A stretch of 64,000 nt of DNA, taken from NCBI RefSeq assembly GCF_000516985.1, contig NW_006917092.1, forward strand, positions 6,265,888-6,329,887, read 5' to 3'. The translations under genes were made by a program, and so were the position numbers. Positions 1 to 11,132 of this stretch are shown here, piece by piece (within the stretch, counting starts at the first letter, position 1; each line of letters opens with the position of its first letter). The DNA is from Pestalotiopsis fici W106-1. Its lineage: Eukaryota; Ascomycota; Sordariomycetes; Amphisphaeriales; Sporocadaceae. The notes under the pieces were generated by a model that saw only the letters and a program-made list of their open reading frames with translations, made no database searches and was not told the origin of the DNA.

Positions 1-1733
1 ACGCGGTTTATGTCGTAGCAAGAGGAACATGGCCGTGTGGTAAAGCTGGTTGCCAAACACGGCGGCTCCGCTGGTGAAGAGGATCAAGGGGAATCCGTCG
101 TCGGCCATTTCGATCTCCACCATGGACAGGAACTCTTGCGGTCGCTGGCTATACCACGCGTTGAGTTGGTCTACAATGTCCCGCCATGCGCTGACCATGT
201 CGCCGGCCAGACCCATACGATCGGCGGGGTCACCCCAGCAGAATCTCATTGCTCGGAGGCAGAGGAAGAGAGGCGTGTTGGCGCATTGGAATATGTGGAC
301 GGCCGAATCTGTCTTGTGCCATGGTGAATGTGTCATCTCGGGAACATGTAGTGGTATCGAAATTGGAAGTTCATTGATTAATGCCTTTCCCATGTCTAGT
401 ATGCAGTGTAAGCCAGAATATTTAAGCATGCGATTGAGAATACTCACCAAGCCTAAGCAACACATGATAGGCAGCCATGGATATTGACGTTGGTCTTTCC
501 AGTAATAAGTCGTGAGCGATGCCCATGGTCATTGCATAGACATAGCTATCGGCCCCAAAGACATCTTGCGCAAAGGGCTCTGTTGCTTGACAGAGACTGG
601 CACAGAGAAGTCGGTGCTCGGCATTCATTTCGCTAATGCCGGCTGGTATGGCACTATTCAAATGCGACATTTTGTCCATACCGGTCATGGCCTTGAGAGA
701 CCTTGCAGATATATCCAGCAGTCCTTGGAGGATGGCGGGTGATTCGGTTGCAAGACATGGAATAGCCATTCCGTAGGTTTGCGCGAGGTCGCATATGTCG
801 AGCTATTCGCTGTAAGTATTGAGAAGCGATTTTCAAAGAAGCAGGAATATCTTACCCACGGTGCTACTTCATATCGATAATGCTTCATGAGACTGAATTC
901 CAACTCTTCTGGGACGTCAGGGCCCGGTACAGGAGGCGACGTTGGAGAAAAAGGCGCATCGTATGAGGACTCCTCAGGATTCGTCAACGGGTCGTGATAA
1001 ATGATAGACCTGTCGGAACCATGGAAGCCGGCAGATGAGACCGAGTTGCGATGCACGTTCCGGTCGATAAAGGCTGTCGCATGTTCATTGCCCAAAGACA
1101 AGAGCGCATCAAGCGCTATCTGGTCCCCGCCGTTTGTGCTGGGAGAAGCCAGGATTTCCGGACTCCATCTGTCAAAGGACGAGATTGGCTGTTCTCCTTC
1201 ATTCGCATTCGAATGACCTGCGTTATCGTGAAAAGAACGCTGAGAAACATTGACCAGTGGTGACGTGTCTTGATCCTTTCCCTGTGAAAGATTCGCTATA
1301 CTTTGAACAGGCGGCTCCTCATGTGCAGGAGGAGGTTGTGGTTCTTGCGTGGGCGATGCTTCATCATTGTCGTCCACAAACTATATCCTGCATTAGTGAC
1401 GGTAGATTTAGGTTGGAGGGAAGGATAAATACCTTGACCTTGCAATAAGTTGGCGTAGGTGGTGCCGCTTTTGTCGGCGATGAGGATTCATTCACGGTAA
1501 AAGCATTCTTTTCTAGAAACGACAATCGCGTTCCATACTGACACTCGAAGCCACCGGCGATGCACCGCTGACACCGCGGTTTGCCTTCATCACCTAATTT
1601 TCCCGAGTTCAGATCAGCACAAAAAGTCGGGCTTCCGGCAATGGGAGAAGTCAATGGATCCCGTACACTTTCTCCGGCGAACCCGACATTTCAAACAGCC
1701 GGTGCGGACCCTCTTGGCCGGCTGCGAAGCCAT
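1..1733 (-). CDS. ARCA-like Zn2Cys6 transcription factor (3' end cut by window edge)
   Basis: Nuclear fungal transcription factor, incomplete at its C terminus. Start ATG at 1733-1731; the first exon gives MASQPAKRVRTG followed by the first half of a Zn2Cys6 cluster. An intron at 1594-1666 (TTAG acceptor) splits the codon of the third cysteine, and splicing yields Cys13, 16, 23, 30, 33 and 40 in regular C6 spacing. Further introns lie at about 1381-1432, 803-855 and 396-447. Exon 3 is low-complexity and acidic, then gives LEFSLMKHYRYEVAPW; the following exon starts LDICDLAQTYG. This junction is the hallmark of ARCA-type proteins (Fungal_trans_2 family). The last visible exon reads AWYSQRPQEF ... 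GNQLYHTAMFLLLRHKP, typical of the C-terminal helical domain. Perhaps 50-100 residues are missing to the left. The targets are unknown. Confidence 0.85.
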
Positions 1734-2685
1734 CTATGATGGGGCTGCGCGGCGATACGCATGCTCGTCGAGTTGGAACCGCAGGCTCTGTCTGCCTTTT
1801 TCGAGACGACTGCTCAGCCACTCCAGAGCTTCTTTGGAGGTTTCTTGTCGTTGCGGGCGACAAGCTGGGAAGGTTGAAGCGACGAACTCTTTTTTCTGAC
1901 CCCCTTCCTGAACAGAGAGACTTTTTTGACCATAGAACGGACGCCAGACGGGGCAAATATTGAGTCTTTCCCCGCCAATAGTAGAATCATTTCAGGTCAT
2001 GGGAGACCCGATGGTCCGTTTTCGCGGGGAAGAATGCTCAGTTGGTAACTATACCGCTTCTGGCAGGAATTGGCGCCGAAGAATCATCGTCAGGTTTAGT
2101 GAGGGGCCTCGACATGTTCGCTTAGTACTGGGTATTCATCAATCTCATTCACATCTGAAAACAAATTGGATCAGACTTTCAATGCGCATGTCTGACTTTG
2201 TCTAGTCTCAACAGTCTGCTCATTTTTTGGTACATCATTGATTGGTGTCACAGTCTTCCGGCACAGGTTAGTATGGCAAGGAGCAATTGCCAAGGGGCTT
2301 TGACAGTTCGACTTTCAGTCATTAGCGGTGCTAGTTATCCAGTGCTTCAAATTTCCCTTTTGGGAGCCAGACTAGCAAGCAAAGGCGATGCACTTTCACT
2401 CTCCCATTGATTCCAGATGCAATAGCATTCTTAATAAAACAGCTAGGCGTCAACCATATTATTTAGTCGAGCCCTAGACTTGCAGCTGTGCATGCGTAGA
2501 CGTTTCTGTACTTGCATTCTCCCTCCCCAGCAAGTCTCCGTGTGGAGCACTAGGAGCTAGTGCGAGGTGCTGAACGTTCAAACTTCAGCGGGTATCTCCA
2601 ACTCAAATTGTGCCTTTCAAACACTGCGGCAATCCAAAACGCCAAATCATGATTTCCTACCCATCGAAGCGACCGAATAACAACC
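1734..2685. other. Intergenic, no supported gene
   Basis: About 950 bases between the upstream side of the ARCA-like gene and the 3' end of the secreted orphan. Open frames here are short and lack domains, signal peptides or convincing splice sites. It presumably holds the ARCA-like promoter near 1734-2100. Confidence 0.5.
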
Positions 2686-3651
2686 TCATCGTTTGGCCGA
2701 TGGACAAGCTGCCGGAGCGACAGGTTCCAAGAACGCCGCAGCGTACTGCCAGCCATAGACGCCAGTCCATGACTGCGGCGCGTCAAATGGCTCCAGCAAC
2801 GCTGTCACCGTACCAATGACAGGCTTGGGCTCGAACGGGGCTGCCGTGAGCGATGTGTTGTACAGCAACTGGTAATCGTCGCACAGACTCGATGCCGCAA
2901 ATGTCACCTGATTGGTGATGTTCTTGATAAAGTCGAATGGATAAGGATTCGCCGTGTAGCCCCCAGTCGTGGACTGGGTTGCAATGGTCATGTATCTCGC
3001 GATATCGGAGCCGTTCCGTACGCCATTGGCACTAAAATACGTGCCCGAATCCCCATCAGATCGGTATGCATCATTTGGCGGATCAAAATTCGCCGGGTAT
3101 GCGGTAATGTCATAACCTTGTGCTCCCTCGATGGCGATTTGATTGCTCGCCGTGATCAGAATCGTCTTTTGGAGGCGAAAGGGCGTCGCGCCATCCCCGC
3201 TGAGGTCTAGGAAAGGGAACTCAAAAGCCGCTCGCTAGGTCATGTTAGCCAGAGGTAAACAATGGTATCCTGGATTACGGCAAGACGCAGAAGTAGAGCA
3301 ACTTACAGTAAAATCCGCTAGAGATAGGTTATACAACGCCAATTGTATATCGTGGTCGTGCTTGACCGTGACTACCAAGGGATACATGCCCGCGGGAAAC
3401 GTGGGCAGGAGAGACGTGTATACAGATTCCAGAATTGGATACTCTGGTACAAGGCTTTGCGCTTGCGCAATCGCAATGGGTATTATCATGGTCGTTCCAT
3501 TTAGATTGCCACTGATGAGATCCGGGTACATTTGAGCGATTGGATTCGGCTGGTCAACGCTTGCACTGATGTTTTGTGCCGATAGGCCAGTAAGGAATGT
3601 CGAAGCTAGAAGCAAGACTGCCAATGCTGATGATCCAATCATTGTCGACAT
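2686..3651 (-). CDS. Secreted orphan protein, 297 aa
   Basis: Start chosen at 3651 because it begins a clean signal peptide (MSTMIGSSALAVLLLASTF, cleavage expected after TGLSA). Upstream in-frame sequence would bury it. One intron at 3235-3306 (donor GTAAGT) joins LSLADFT to RAAFEFPFLDLSGDG, and both exons are in register. The mature part contains several N-glycosylation sequons (NIS, NGT, NLS, NIT, NTS) and only two obvious cysteines (LCDDY near the middle of exon 2, ACPSAKR at the end). No transmembrane helix is seen after the signal. I do not recognise the family; the motif order (FPAGMYPLVV, then YPANFDPPNDAYRSD) gives no secure assignment. It is probably extracellular, function unknown. 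Confidence 0.7.
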
Positions 3652-5834
3652 GATCGGCCCGCTCGACCTTGAGGAGACTCCAGAAACTGGTTTCGCTGAT
3701 GAATGTCCCTTTTCATGAATTTTTTGTTGACATGTTAACGTTTCTGAAGTGCCCATGATGGCTTTTATTATCCTCGGCCGGCCCTCAGAGATGCCAGAAC
3801 ACACAGGGATCTAATGGTTCGCTAGATCAATATGACCAGTGGCGCAGGTGAGTCCGGTTCGCTTAGGAGAACTTAGGTGTAGAGGATGAGGTGATATCGG
3901 AAAAGTTGACCAGGATTATGGAAGGCTCCTTCCGTGTGGCTTGATGGTGGATTGGACGACCGAAAGACTCTAGAGACATCTATAGTTCAGACGCTTATAG
4001 TTCAAGGGAGTTGTGTTTCTGGGCCTTTATAAACTAAAAGTCCATCATCGAAACAAGAGATTGCAGATCAACAAGCTGCATGAAACAAACAACACGGCCC
4101 GGCGAGGTAGTGGGTGACGGGCTGTATTATTAGACTGGCCAACCCACAAATTGAAAGACTTGCAAACGAAAGATTCCGGCGCGTAAATAGTAGGTCGAGC
4201 TTACACCTCACTATAGTGATGGGGAACGAATTGACATTAGTACCATCCCTTATGGATAGTGAACGGATGGGAAAGTAGAAAAGACAACATAACAATGTTT
4301 TCGAGCGGTATGCAAATTTCACATGTCTTGACTACAAACAAGACCTGCTTCACGTGGTACGACTCCCATTGGGACTGTTTTTGGAACATCTGCTCACCGC
4401 ACAGCAAGGCGGCTTGCAAAGGATCCGATTATTGAAAATTCCGCATGTCCATCAAATTGTCACATCAGTACCACAATAAAAGAGCAGATGTTCCGTTGCA
4501 ATCCCACTGATTTACTGCTTTTGAAACGGAACACATTCAAGCCGAACAGTCTGACTGCGGGCACCGCTTTGTCACCCCTCAACTAGACTGCATTTGTCGA
4601 AGGATGTCGGCCGCGTCTGCTTCCTGCCAGACTGACAATACCACGAGGGCATACCGAAATTCCAATTTGGAACCTGACAAGAGCAAATCGGATGGGAAAC
4701 AGGGTTCCGCGTAGGTATGTGCGGTATTGTTCAGTGGCTTTCCAACTGCCCCACGGTCCCGGAAGACCCAGCATCCGGGGCACTGGCTTCTATACTAAGC
4801 ATTCCACCCCAGCCGGGAGTAACGTTTACCGAGTGGTGCTAGCCTGTTTTGTTTGTTTCTTTACCACCGCTGACCACTCACCGACAACTTGGGATGCACT
4901 CAGATGATCCTCAGTCCGAGCCTGTCGATCTTTTATTGTTCAGTCCAAATTGAGACCTAATAAATCCTTCAAATTCTGTCAAAAGTTCAGCCCATTTACT
5001 CAAAACAGGTCTTTTTCAAAAGATTTGCATTGTTTCATCTGCCTGATCATCAAAACGTCTTTTTCGGCCCATAAGTATGTCGAGTTCACCACGGCAGTCT
5101 TCAGAGTCTTGACGCATCACGCAATTCATCATGTACCTACCTACTATATGCGCCTTTGATGCAACACCCTTCTCCAACTTTTAATCATCCACAAAGGGTG
5201 CTCTCATATCTTGGACCGATAGATGCACCTATTGCATGTCAGCAGACGCATAACAGAACACGACATACGTGGCTGCATGAACCAAAAGCCGAAATGAGAA
5301 TGCCATGGCCGCTTATATCGTCCGGCTACTAATGATCAAATGATCAGCACATTGATGCACGCCATTTTCTGTTGATATGGCTAGAGTCAAATCCCACACT
5401 AAGATCTTGATCCGCCTTCCCCTGAGTTTGCATGCTCTGCTACTCCATTGCGCACATGTCTAGCTGGGCGGAGGAAATAAAGCCACTTGGGTAAATGACC
5501 ACCAATATGAACTATGCAGGCAAAAAGGCAATATGGTCCATCAATGCTGAGACCATGAAAATCGAAAAGTAGTATCCAAATCTGGACAAGATCCGAGGCT
5601 CAGAAAAGGGAAAGGACTTATTGCGGCTCCAACGCTACCGGATGCCACAAAATCTTGAACGCTAAATGACCTATTAGCATGCAGTTCATGATTATACGAA
5701 CATCTAGAGCGACATCGTAGCCCCAATGGCATTGAGGGGGGGGAAATCGTGAATCAAGAAAATAAACATTCCATTTCGTTGTTATAAGAATGGCATAGTA
5801 TATATATCTATCGGCGACAAAAAGTGCAAAAAGC
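3652..5834. other. Intergenic, no supported gene
   Basis: About 2.2 kb with no coding signal that I can support. Frames above 60 codons exist but have no family features and no plausible introns. The first few hundred bases are the promoter side of the secreted orphan. Confidence 0.5.
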
Positions 5835-5933
5835 TGACCACGACCCGATTTGAACGGATGACCTTCTGGAATTTCTAATTCCTCCTTATTAGGGAAGCTG
5901 GAATCAGATGCTCTACCGCTGAGCTACGCGGCC
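5835..5933 (-). tRNA. tRNA-Trp (CCA) with 27-nt intron
   Basis: The complementary strand folds as a tRNA. The acceptor stem GGCCGCG pairs with CGTGGTC and the discriminator base is A. The D stem is GCTC/GAGC, and the T arm is ATCCG-TTCAAAT-CGGGT. The anticodon stem TCTGA is followed by TTCCAG, giving anticodon CCA, with an intron placed after position 37 and the 3' half ending CCAGA. Removing the 27-nt intron leaves 72 nt, a normal length with a 5-nt variable loop. The A31-C39 pair is a mismatch. Isotype is judged from the anticodon position only. Confidence 0.7.
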
Positions 5934-6640
5934 AGTGATTTCTTTCCTGATTGGTTGATGATAACAAGATTAAGACGCCATATGTTAGCGTCGGGGCCAG
6001 CACAAAACACCACATCAGTTTAAGATGCGGGGGAAATCCGGTATCCCTTGTCGGGACTCGGGTCGGACACGAACAAACTTGTTTGACAAAATACCCGCCG
6101 TATTGTGAAGATCATCACGACCCATTCACGATCCTGCACCTGGTTCATTCATGCGAGTCACTATCCATGTTTATGCTATCTAATCGCAATCAGTCTGTGG
6201 AGTTGGATCGCTCATATGGTGCACTCTTTCGGATCCCCATTAGGCCATTGTTGATGCCATGATCTCCAGCCAAGTGTACCAAAAAAGCTACAGAGCCTCA
6301 CAGTGCGTGAATCAGGAAATGTTCAATCGCAACAAGTCGTAGCGGATGTACCGGTCAAAATGCACGGGTGATCCTTGGTGTTTGCAACCATTTCTCTGGG
6401 ACTCATGATGGTTGTTATATTATGTTCACGATTAATTATGGACAAGTAGAATGAAATCAGCTAACAACGGCAGCCATTATTGTTGGTACGTAATTACCGC
6501 AGAAACAAAACTTTTTTTTTTCNNNNNNNNNNNNNNNNNNNNNNNNNNNNNNNNNNNNNNNNNNNNNNNNNNNNNNNNNNNNNNNNNNNNNNNNNNNNNN
6601 NNNNNNNNNNNNNNNNNNNNNNTATTCTCGACGTGGTAAT
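5934..6640. other. Intergenic with assembly gap
   Basis: About 700 bases between the tRNA and the 3' end of the GMC oxidoreductase gene, including the 100-N gap. No gene is supported in the sequenced part. Confidence 0.5.
6523..6622. other. 100-N assembly gap
   Basis: Exactly 100 N, preceded by a run of ten T and a C. A round 100 usually marks a scaffold gap of unknown true size. It lies just 18 bases beyond the stop codon of the GMC gene, so that gene's 3' UTR is not known. Confidence 0.98.
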
Positions 6641-8846
6641 TTATGCCGAAGCATTGGCTTCCTGAATAATAACATCGCTGGCCTTCTCAGCAACAAGGTG
6701 CAGGGGCTGCGCGATATAGAAGCCAGGGATCTTGGGAAAGACGCTGGCATCTACAACACGAAGGTTCTTGGTGCCGCGGACCTTGAGGTTGGTATCCAGG
6801 ACCGCATTGACGTCGTCGTCGGCGCCAATGGGGCACGAGCAAGAGGCGTGGTGACCCCAGGCTTCACGACGGGCGTACTCCTTGAGCTCTTCCGTGGTGG
6901 ATGCCGTCTCCTCCGTAGGCCAAACCTCAGTGAAGCCGCCATCGAGGGGAATCACGTCCTTGAAGGCGCGACGACCAAACTCGAGACCCTCGGCCACGGC
7001 CTGCAGGTCCTCGTCGCCGCCGACCTGGAATGAGTTGAAGTTGATGACGGGCATGTCCCGCGGGTCGGTCGACTTGAGAGTAATGTTGCCGGCATTGTTG
7101 CGGCTGTGGGCCTTGAGAACGATCCAGGACCAATGCACGTGATCCTTGAGAGCCTCCTCGCTCCAGCCAGGGTAGTAACCGGGAAAGTTAGCGGGGCCAC
7201 CAGTGATGATCAGGTCGGGGTCGTCGGTCTCGGCGGCGCTGGACTTCTTGATGATACCCAAAGCAATACCGTTTGAGGCATATACACCCTTGGCAGTCTG
7301 ATCATCGTTCTCGAGGTAAGTCGTGAGGCAAGGGTCGTCCTCAGTGGTCATGAATGTGCATCCGTCAATGAGAGAAAAGTTGGAAGGCGTCTCGCCAATG
7401 AGAGTCTGTTCGTATCGGTCCTGGAGGTTGAGGCCAACACCAGGAAGATCAACCACGACAGGAATGTCCCACTTCTCGAGCTCGTCCTTTGGCCCAACTC
7501 CGCTCAGCTTTAGCAGCTGGGGGGTGTTGTAAACGCCGCCAGCAATGATAACCTCGCGGTTGACAGTGACTGTACCGTTGCCAGTCGGGCTTGCAGTCGA
7601 ACTTCTGCGATCGGCACGGTACACTAGTCAATTTTGTGAGTTATTGGTCGAGAAAGGTCGCCGTTTCCACGCGCTGTCAAGTATGGATACTTACGACTTT
7701 TACCCTCTAGGAACTCAACACCAGTAGCCACGGGCACGTCACCGCTCTCGTCAAAGATAATTTTGGTCACCTAAAACTATTGTCAGGCCCCTGAGTGTCC
7801 ACCTAGCATTCGAGTCCACTTACCAAGGTATCAAGCTTAATGTCCAGTTGGTACTTGCGCGAGCCGTCGGCGTTAACAGCGTTGGCAGTGTCAATAATGT
7901 GATCTCTGGCACCGCCGCGCTTGCTGTCCCGCATGGCCAGAGGAATCTGGTATACTCCCTGAATCTTCAGTTGACCAGGAGCGTTGATATCGGTCAGCAA
8001 GACGCCCGCCAGACCCGTGACAGTGGTCAGAAGAGCAGTCAGAACGGTCTGACCCATGGCGGTGGCCGATGCAGCAATGAGCGATACGAGCTTCAGATCC
8101 TTGACGGCGGTAATCAGCGAGGTCAACGACGTGTCGTACCATCCGCTGAAACCATGTCCGATAATGCTGGATGGGATGTAGTGGTTCTTCTCGATCTTCT
8201 GCCAGTACGTCCTCATATGGGCCGCCTTCCAAGTGTCGTCTCCAGTGAGCTCGGCGATGCCATCCCAGTCACTATCGAATGCCTGAATGGTGACAAGAGC
8301 ATTGTGTCGAGAGCATCCACCCAGAGTGCCGGATCTGGGGTACAAAATACCTAGAGGCTCGGCATCCTCGGGAGGGTTCAATCCAGTATATTCAGTTCCA
8401 TCCGGTAGCAGGTAGGTCATTTTCGTGTCCTGAGCCTGCTCCTCCAGAGTTGGGTGGTGCCAAACGTAGAAAGCCCATTCAGTCTCGGCATAAGCAGTCG
8501 AGGCGAGGTTCAAGGCGGGAACTTCCTCGATCAACTCTGTTCCTTGGTCACCACCAGCGTCGATGAGGAGAACCTTGAACCCGGCGATGGCGAGATTGGC
8601 AGCGGTAGGACCGCCACCCGGTCCACTACCGACGACCACATAGTCGTATCCCTCCAACGAATCTCTCTTGCCTAGGAAAGGATTGTGTCGGGGCTTTGGT
8701 GTTGTGAAACGCCATGGCACAGATCTGAGATAAACCCGCTTGTCAACATTCCTAGTCTTCTAGGTTGAGAAGGGAGTATTTTCTTACAAGGACACTGCGC
8801 TATTCGCAAGCAGCAATCCTGCTGCAATGGCCGTGTACGTCCGCAT
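6641..8846 (-). CDS. Secreted GMC oxidoreductase (AA3-like), 672 aa
   Basis: FAD-dependent glucose-methanol-choline oxidoreductase, probably an extracellular alcohol/aldehyde or sugar oxidase or dehydrogenase. A short first exon (8788-8846) encodes the signal peptide MRTYTAIAAGLLLANSAVS. Introns lie at 8725-8787, 7771-7823 and 7624-7694, and the four exons sum to 673 codons. The dinucleotide-binding motif GSGPGG is at residues 52-57, followed by VLLIDAGG. The PRSGTLGGCS and GGVYNTPQLLKLSGVGP signatures are present. The C-terminal WGHHASCSCPIG carries the expected catalytic His. The final segment reads PGFYIAQPLHLVAEKASDVI: the second catalytic position, usually His or Asn, does not appear as either in my alignment by eye. 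Substrate cannot be told. Confidence 0.9.
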
Positions 8847-8930
8847 ATTGGGAAAGGACGCTCTGAATCAAATGGAAGTTTGCAGCTGTCTTGGCCACAG
8901 CTTCAGATGTAAAAACAATGAATGTGTCAG

Positions 8931-8950
8931 CAATGCAATGCAATGCAATG
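8931..8950. repeat. (CAATG)4 short tandem repeat
   Basis: Four perfect copies of CAATG in the region upstream of the GMC oxidoreductase gene, about 85 bases before its start codon. Possibly 5' UTR or promoter microsatellite; no function is inferred. Confidence 0.8.
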
Positions 8951-10128
8951 CACTGTCAGAAAAGAGCGTCGAGAATCAAATAGTTCCCTGGGCGAGACCG
9001 AAAAGCAATGCTAAAGAATGACTGGCCTTGGCATGGTGGTGGCAAACTCGAGGGCGACGATCTGGACACGACACCTTATAATGTTCAAACCCGATGTCCT
9101 TAGCATGAATCTAGTTGTATGAATTCATCTCAGGGTCTACTATATGACTGAGGTAAACTCTATCCAGGAATGGGGCTCCCCGGAGTTTCCCTCTGTCGCC
9201 GATCTGGATACTCTTCCTGGGGCAATCATCCCGCGCCTCGATCCGCTGATCTCACCATGCCTCGAACGAGGTTCGTCAACAAATCAGGTCGAAATAGATT
9301 CCAGCATGCGGCTTGCCAAAATCAGGTCTAATATGTGGGGACATGCACCGGAGTCAATACCACCTGGGGCTGGCTGAATATTCACAAGCTTGAAAAGTTC
9401 CAAGTTGTTGGTTCATAAGAAGCCCCCCTTGCAGCTTGAATAACGACCAGGGCTGAGCAGGACTTTCGAAACCATCTACTAGAATAAGCACTTTTGGACG
9501 ATCTTGGAAATGATCGACTTGCACCAACAACAAGTGTTTTCTTGGGCAGGCGGCTGCTGGGATGCGGTAGCCCGCTGGTGTTGATTTTCATTCACTATTT
9601 GCGACGGCTTTCTGCAATGGCCAATTCAGGTCAGTGGCGTCCATCCTTCGTGTTTTTTTTTTACTCCAGTGGCTCATACATAGGGCATTTGATGTCGGTC
9701 CGTCTTGCAGGCGCGAAGAAAGAAGAAATCCTGCGGTCTCCATTGTAATTTATTTGGCATGTTGCGGTTGCCAAATAATGGAACCTTGCAAAGAACGTGG
9801 CAGCGATGTGATCTTACGGAGTCGATCGGCCCCGAACCGAGTTTTGACCGTGAAGGCCTGGCCGTAGACCCAACTTTTCACGATCCCTCCCAACAGAGCG
9901 GGTGAGTTGTGGTCGTGCTCAAAGGAGACGCAGATTAGAGTACAGCTGCCCCTGTCTGTCGGACAAGGGTCGTTGCCAAGGGTCTTTTCCGCAGCGGGCT
10001 TGGGTAACTGTTGTTGGCTTCACTCCAACTCTTTAGAAAGAAACTCCTTTAGTGGCCGTACTTGAAATAATTGGTGCTGTTGATCAAAATTACCTACATT
10101 CACGCCAAAATTGTTCTAGCTATACATG

Positions 10129-10449
10129 CTAAAACCAAACCAACCTCCCTTCAACTTCTCTAGACAGGTCAGATTTATATTCTGCCCACGCGGCTAGGAT
10201 CGAAGCCCAAGGGCACGCGGCACTCGCTGCCACTCTCGGCCGATAAGCTTGGCAGGGGGTTCTCCCTCCGCCATCTGCAATTGAACGGTATATTCCGTCT
10301 AGCTGGCAGATATGGAAGTCGGACTGCCGATCTGACGGATATTGTAGACAGCCCAGGGAGCCGAGACTTGACGCGAATTCGCGCACCATGACATTTCCTT
10401 GGCAAGAAGATAGCAATACTAGATACGTGATTGCAGTCAAGATGTTCAA
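10129..10449 (-). CDS. Candidate small secreted protein, 106 aa
   Basis: Single open frame that begins with a plausible signal peptide (MNILTAITYLVLLSSCQGN), followed by a short chain with about four cysteines (SLGCLQ, FHICQL, TPCQAY, AACPW). It has no recognised domain. The length and composition fit the loose class of fungal small secreted proteins, but a chance frame in intergenic DNA can look the same. The C-terminal part is not especially protein-like. Confidence 0.3.
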   Translation of the reverse strand: MNILTAITYLVLLSSCQGNVMVREFASSLGSLGCLQYPSDRQSDFHICQLDGIYRSIADGGGRTPCQAYRPRVAASAACPWASILAAWAEYKSDLSREVEGRLVWF

Positions 10450-11132
10450 ATGAGGCCCCCTATTTTATGACATGCTTTGCCTTGTCTGTCAAAACTGAAG
10501 TGCGTGGGTTGTTTGGCGTGTTTTTTACTACGTAGGTACCTCAGATGAGCCCGCTTCCTGTGCTAACTCAGAGACCGTTTGTTACACCTAACCTAGAGCG
10601 TCCCGTCCCGTTGCTGCTCGCGCCGGCGGAAATGGCCCCCATCTATGGACTGCTGCTCGAATCATGAAGTCGGCAGCTCCATAGCAAGTATGTGTCATTG
10701 AGAGAAGGAATATAGCATGGGCATCATCGGACGATAATGCACACACTCATGTCTGTCTCCTTCGCTCTCGGCCGACTGTCAGTTTCTAGACATGCACGTA
10801 CGGCAGGACCCGACAATGCAAAAATTCGGATAGCGAAATGGGTAAATGAATGGAAACCTCGTCGCTCTTCTTGAGGACTTGGGACACCCATGCTTGAAAG
10901 ACGGAACTAGACTACTTTTTACAAATGCCGAAGATCTTTACTGGATTCGCTCGGGGAAGAAGAAAAAAAGTGGTTAAAGTTTATGGGTCTCGTCCGCTGA
11001 CAGATGCACAGACCAACGATGAAGGGGTCTCCCTAGTCTGGGTCCTCCACAGTGTACCGTACGAGCCATATCCGTTTTCAGTTGCCCCTCTGCCCTGCTT
11101 TGCCCTACCCTGCTGCCAAATGCTAGGAAATT

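Larger units (their letters stand above)
8847..11132. other. Intergenic with one weak small-gene candidate
   Basis: About 2.3 kb between the GMC oxidoreductase start and the Pth11-like gene end. Apart from the small secreted-protein candidate at 10129-10449 and a short pentanucleotide repeat, I see nothing supportable. Confidence 0.5.

Noticed and set aside
5951..6262. 103-codon plus-strand frame after the tRNA
   Set aside because: No domain, signal peptide or splice context; looks like chance.
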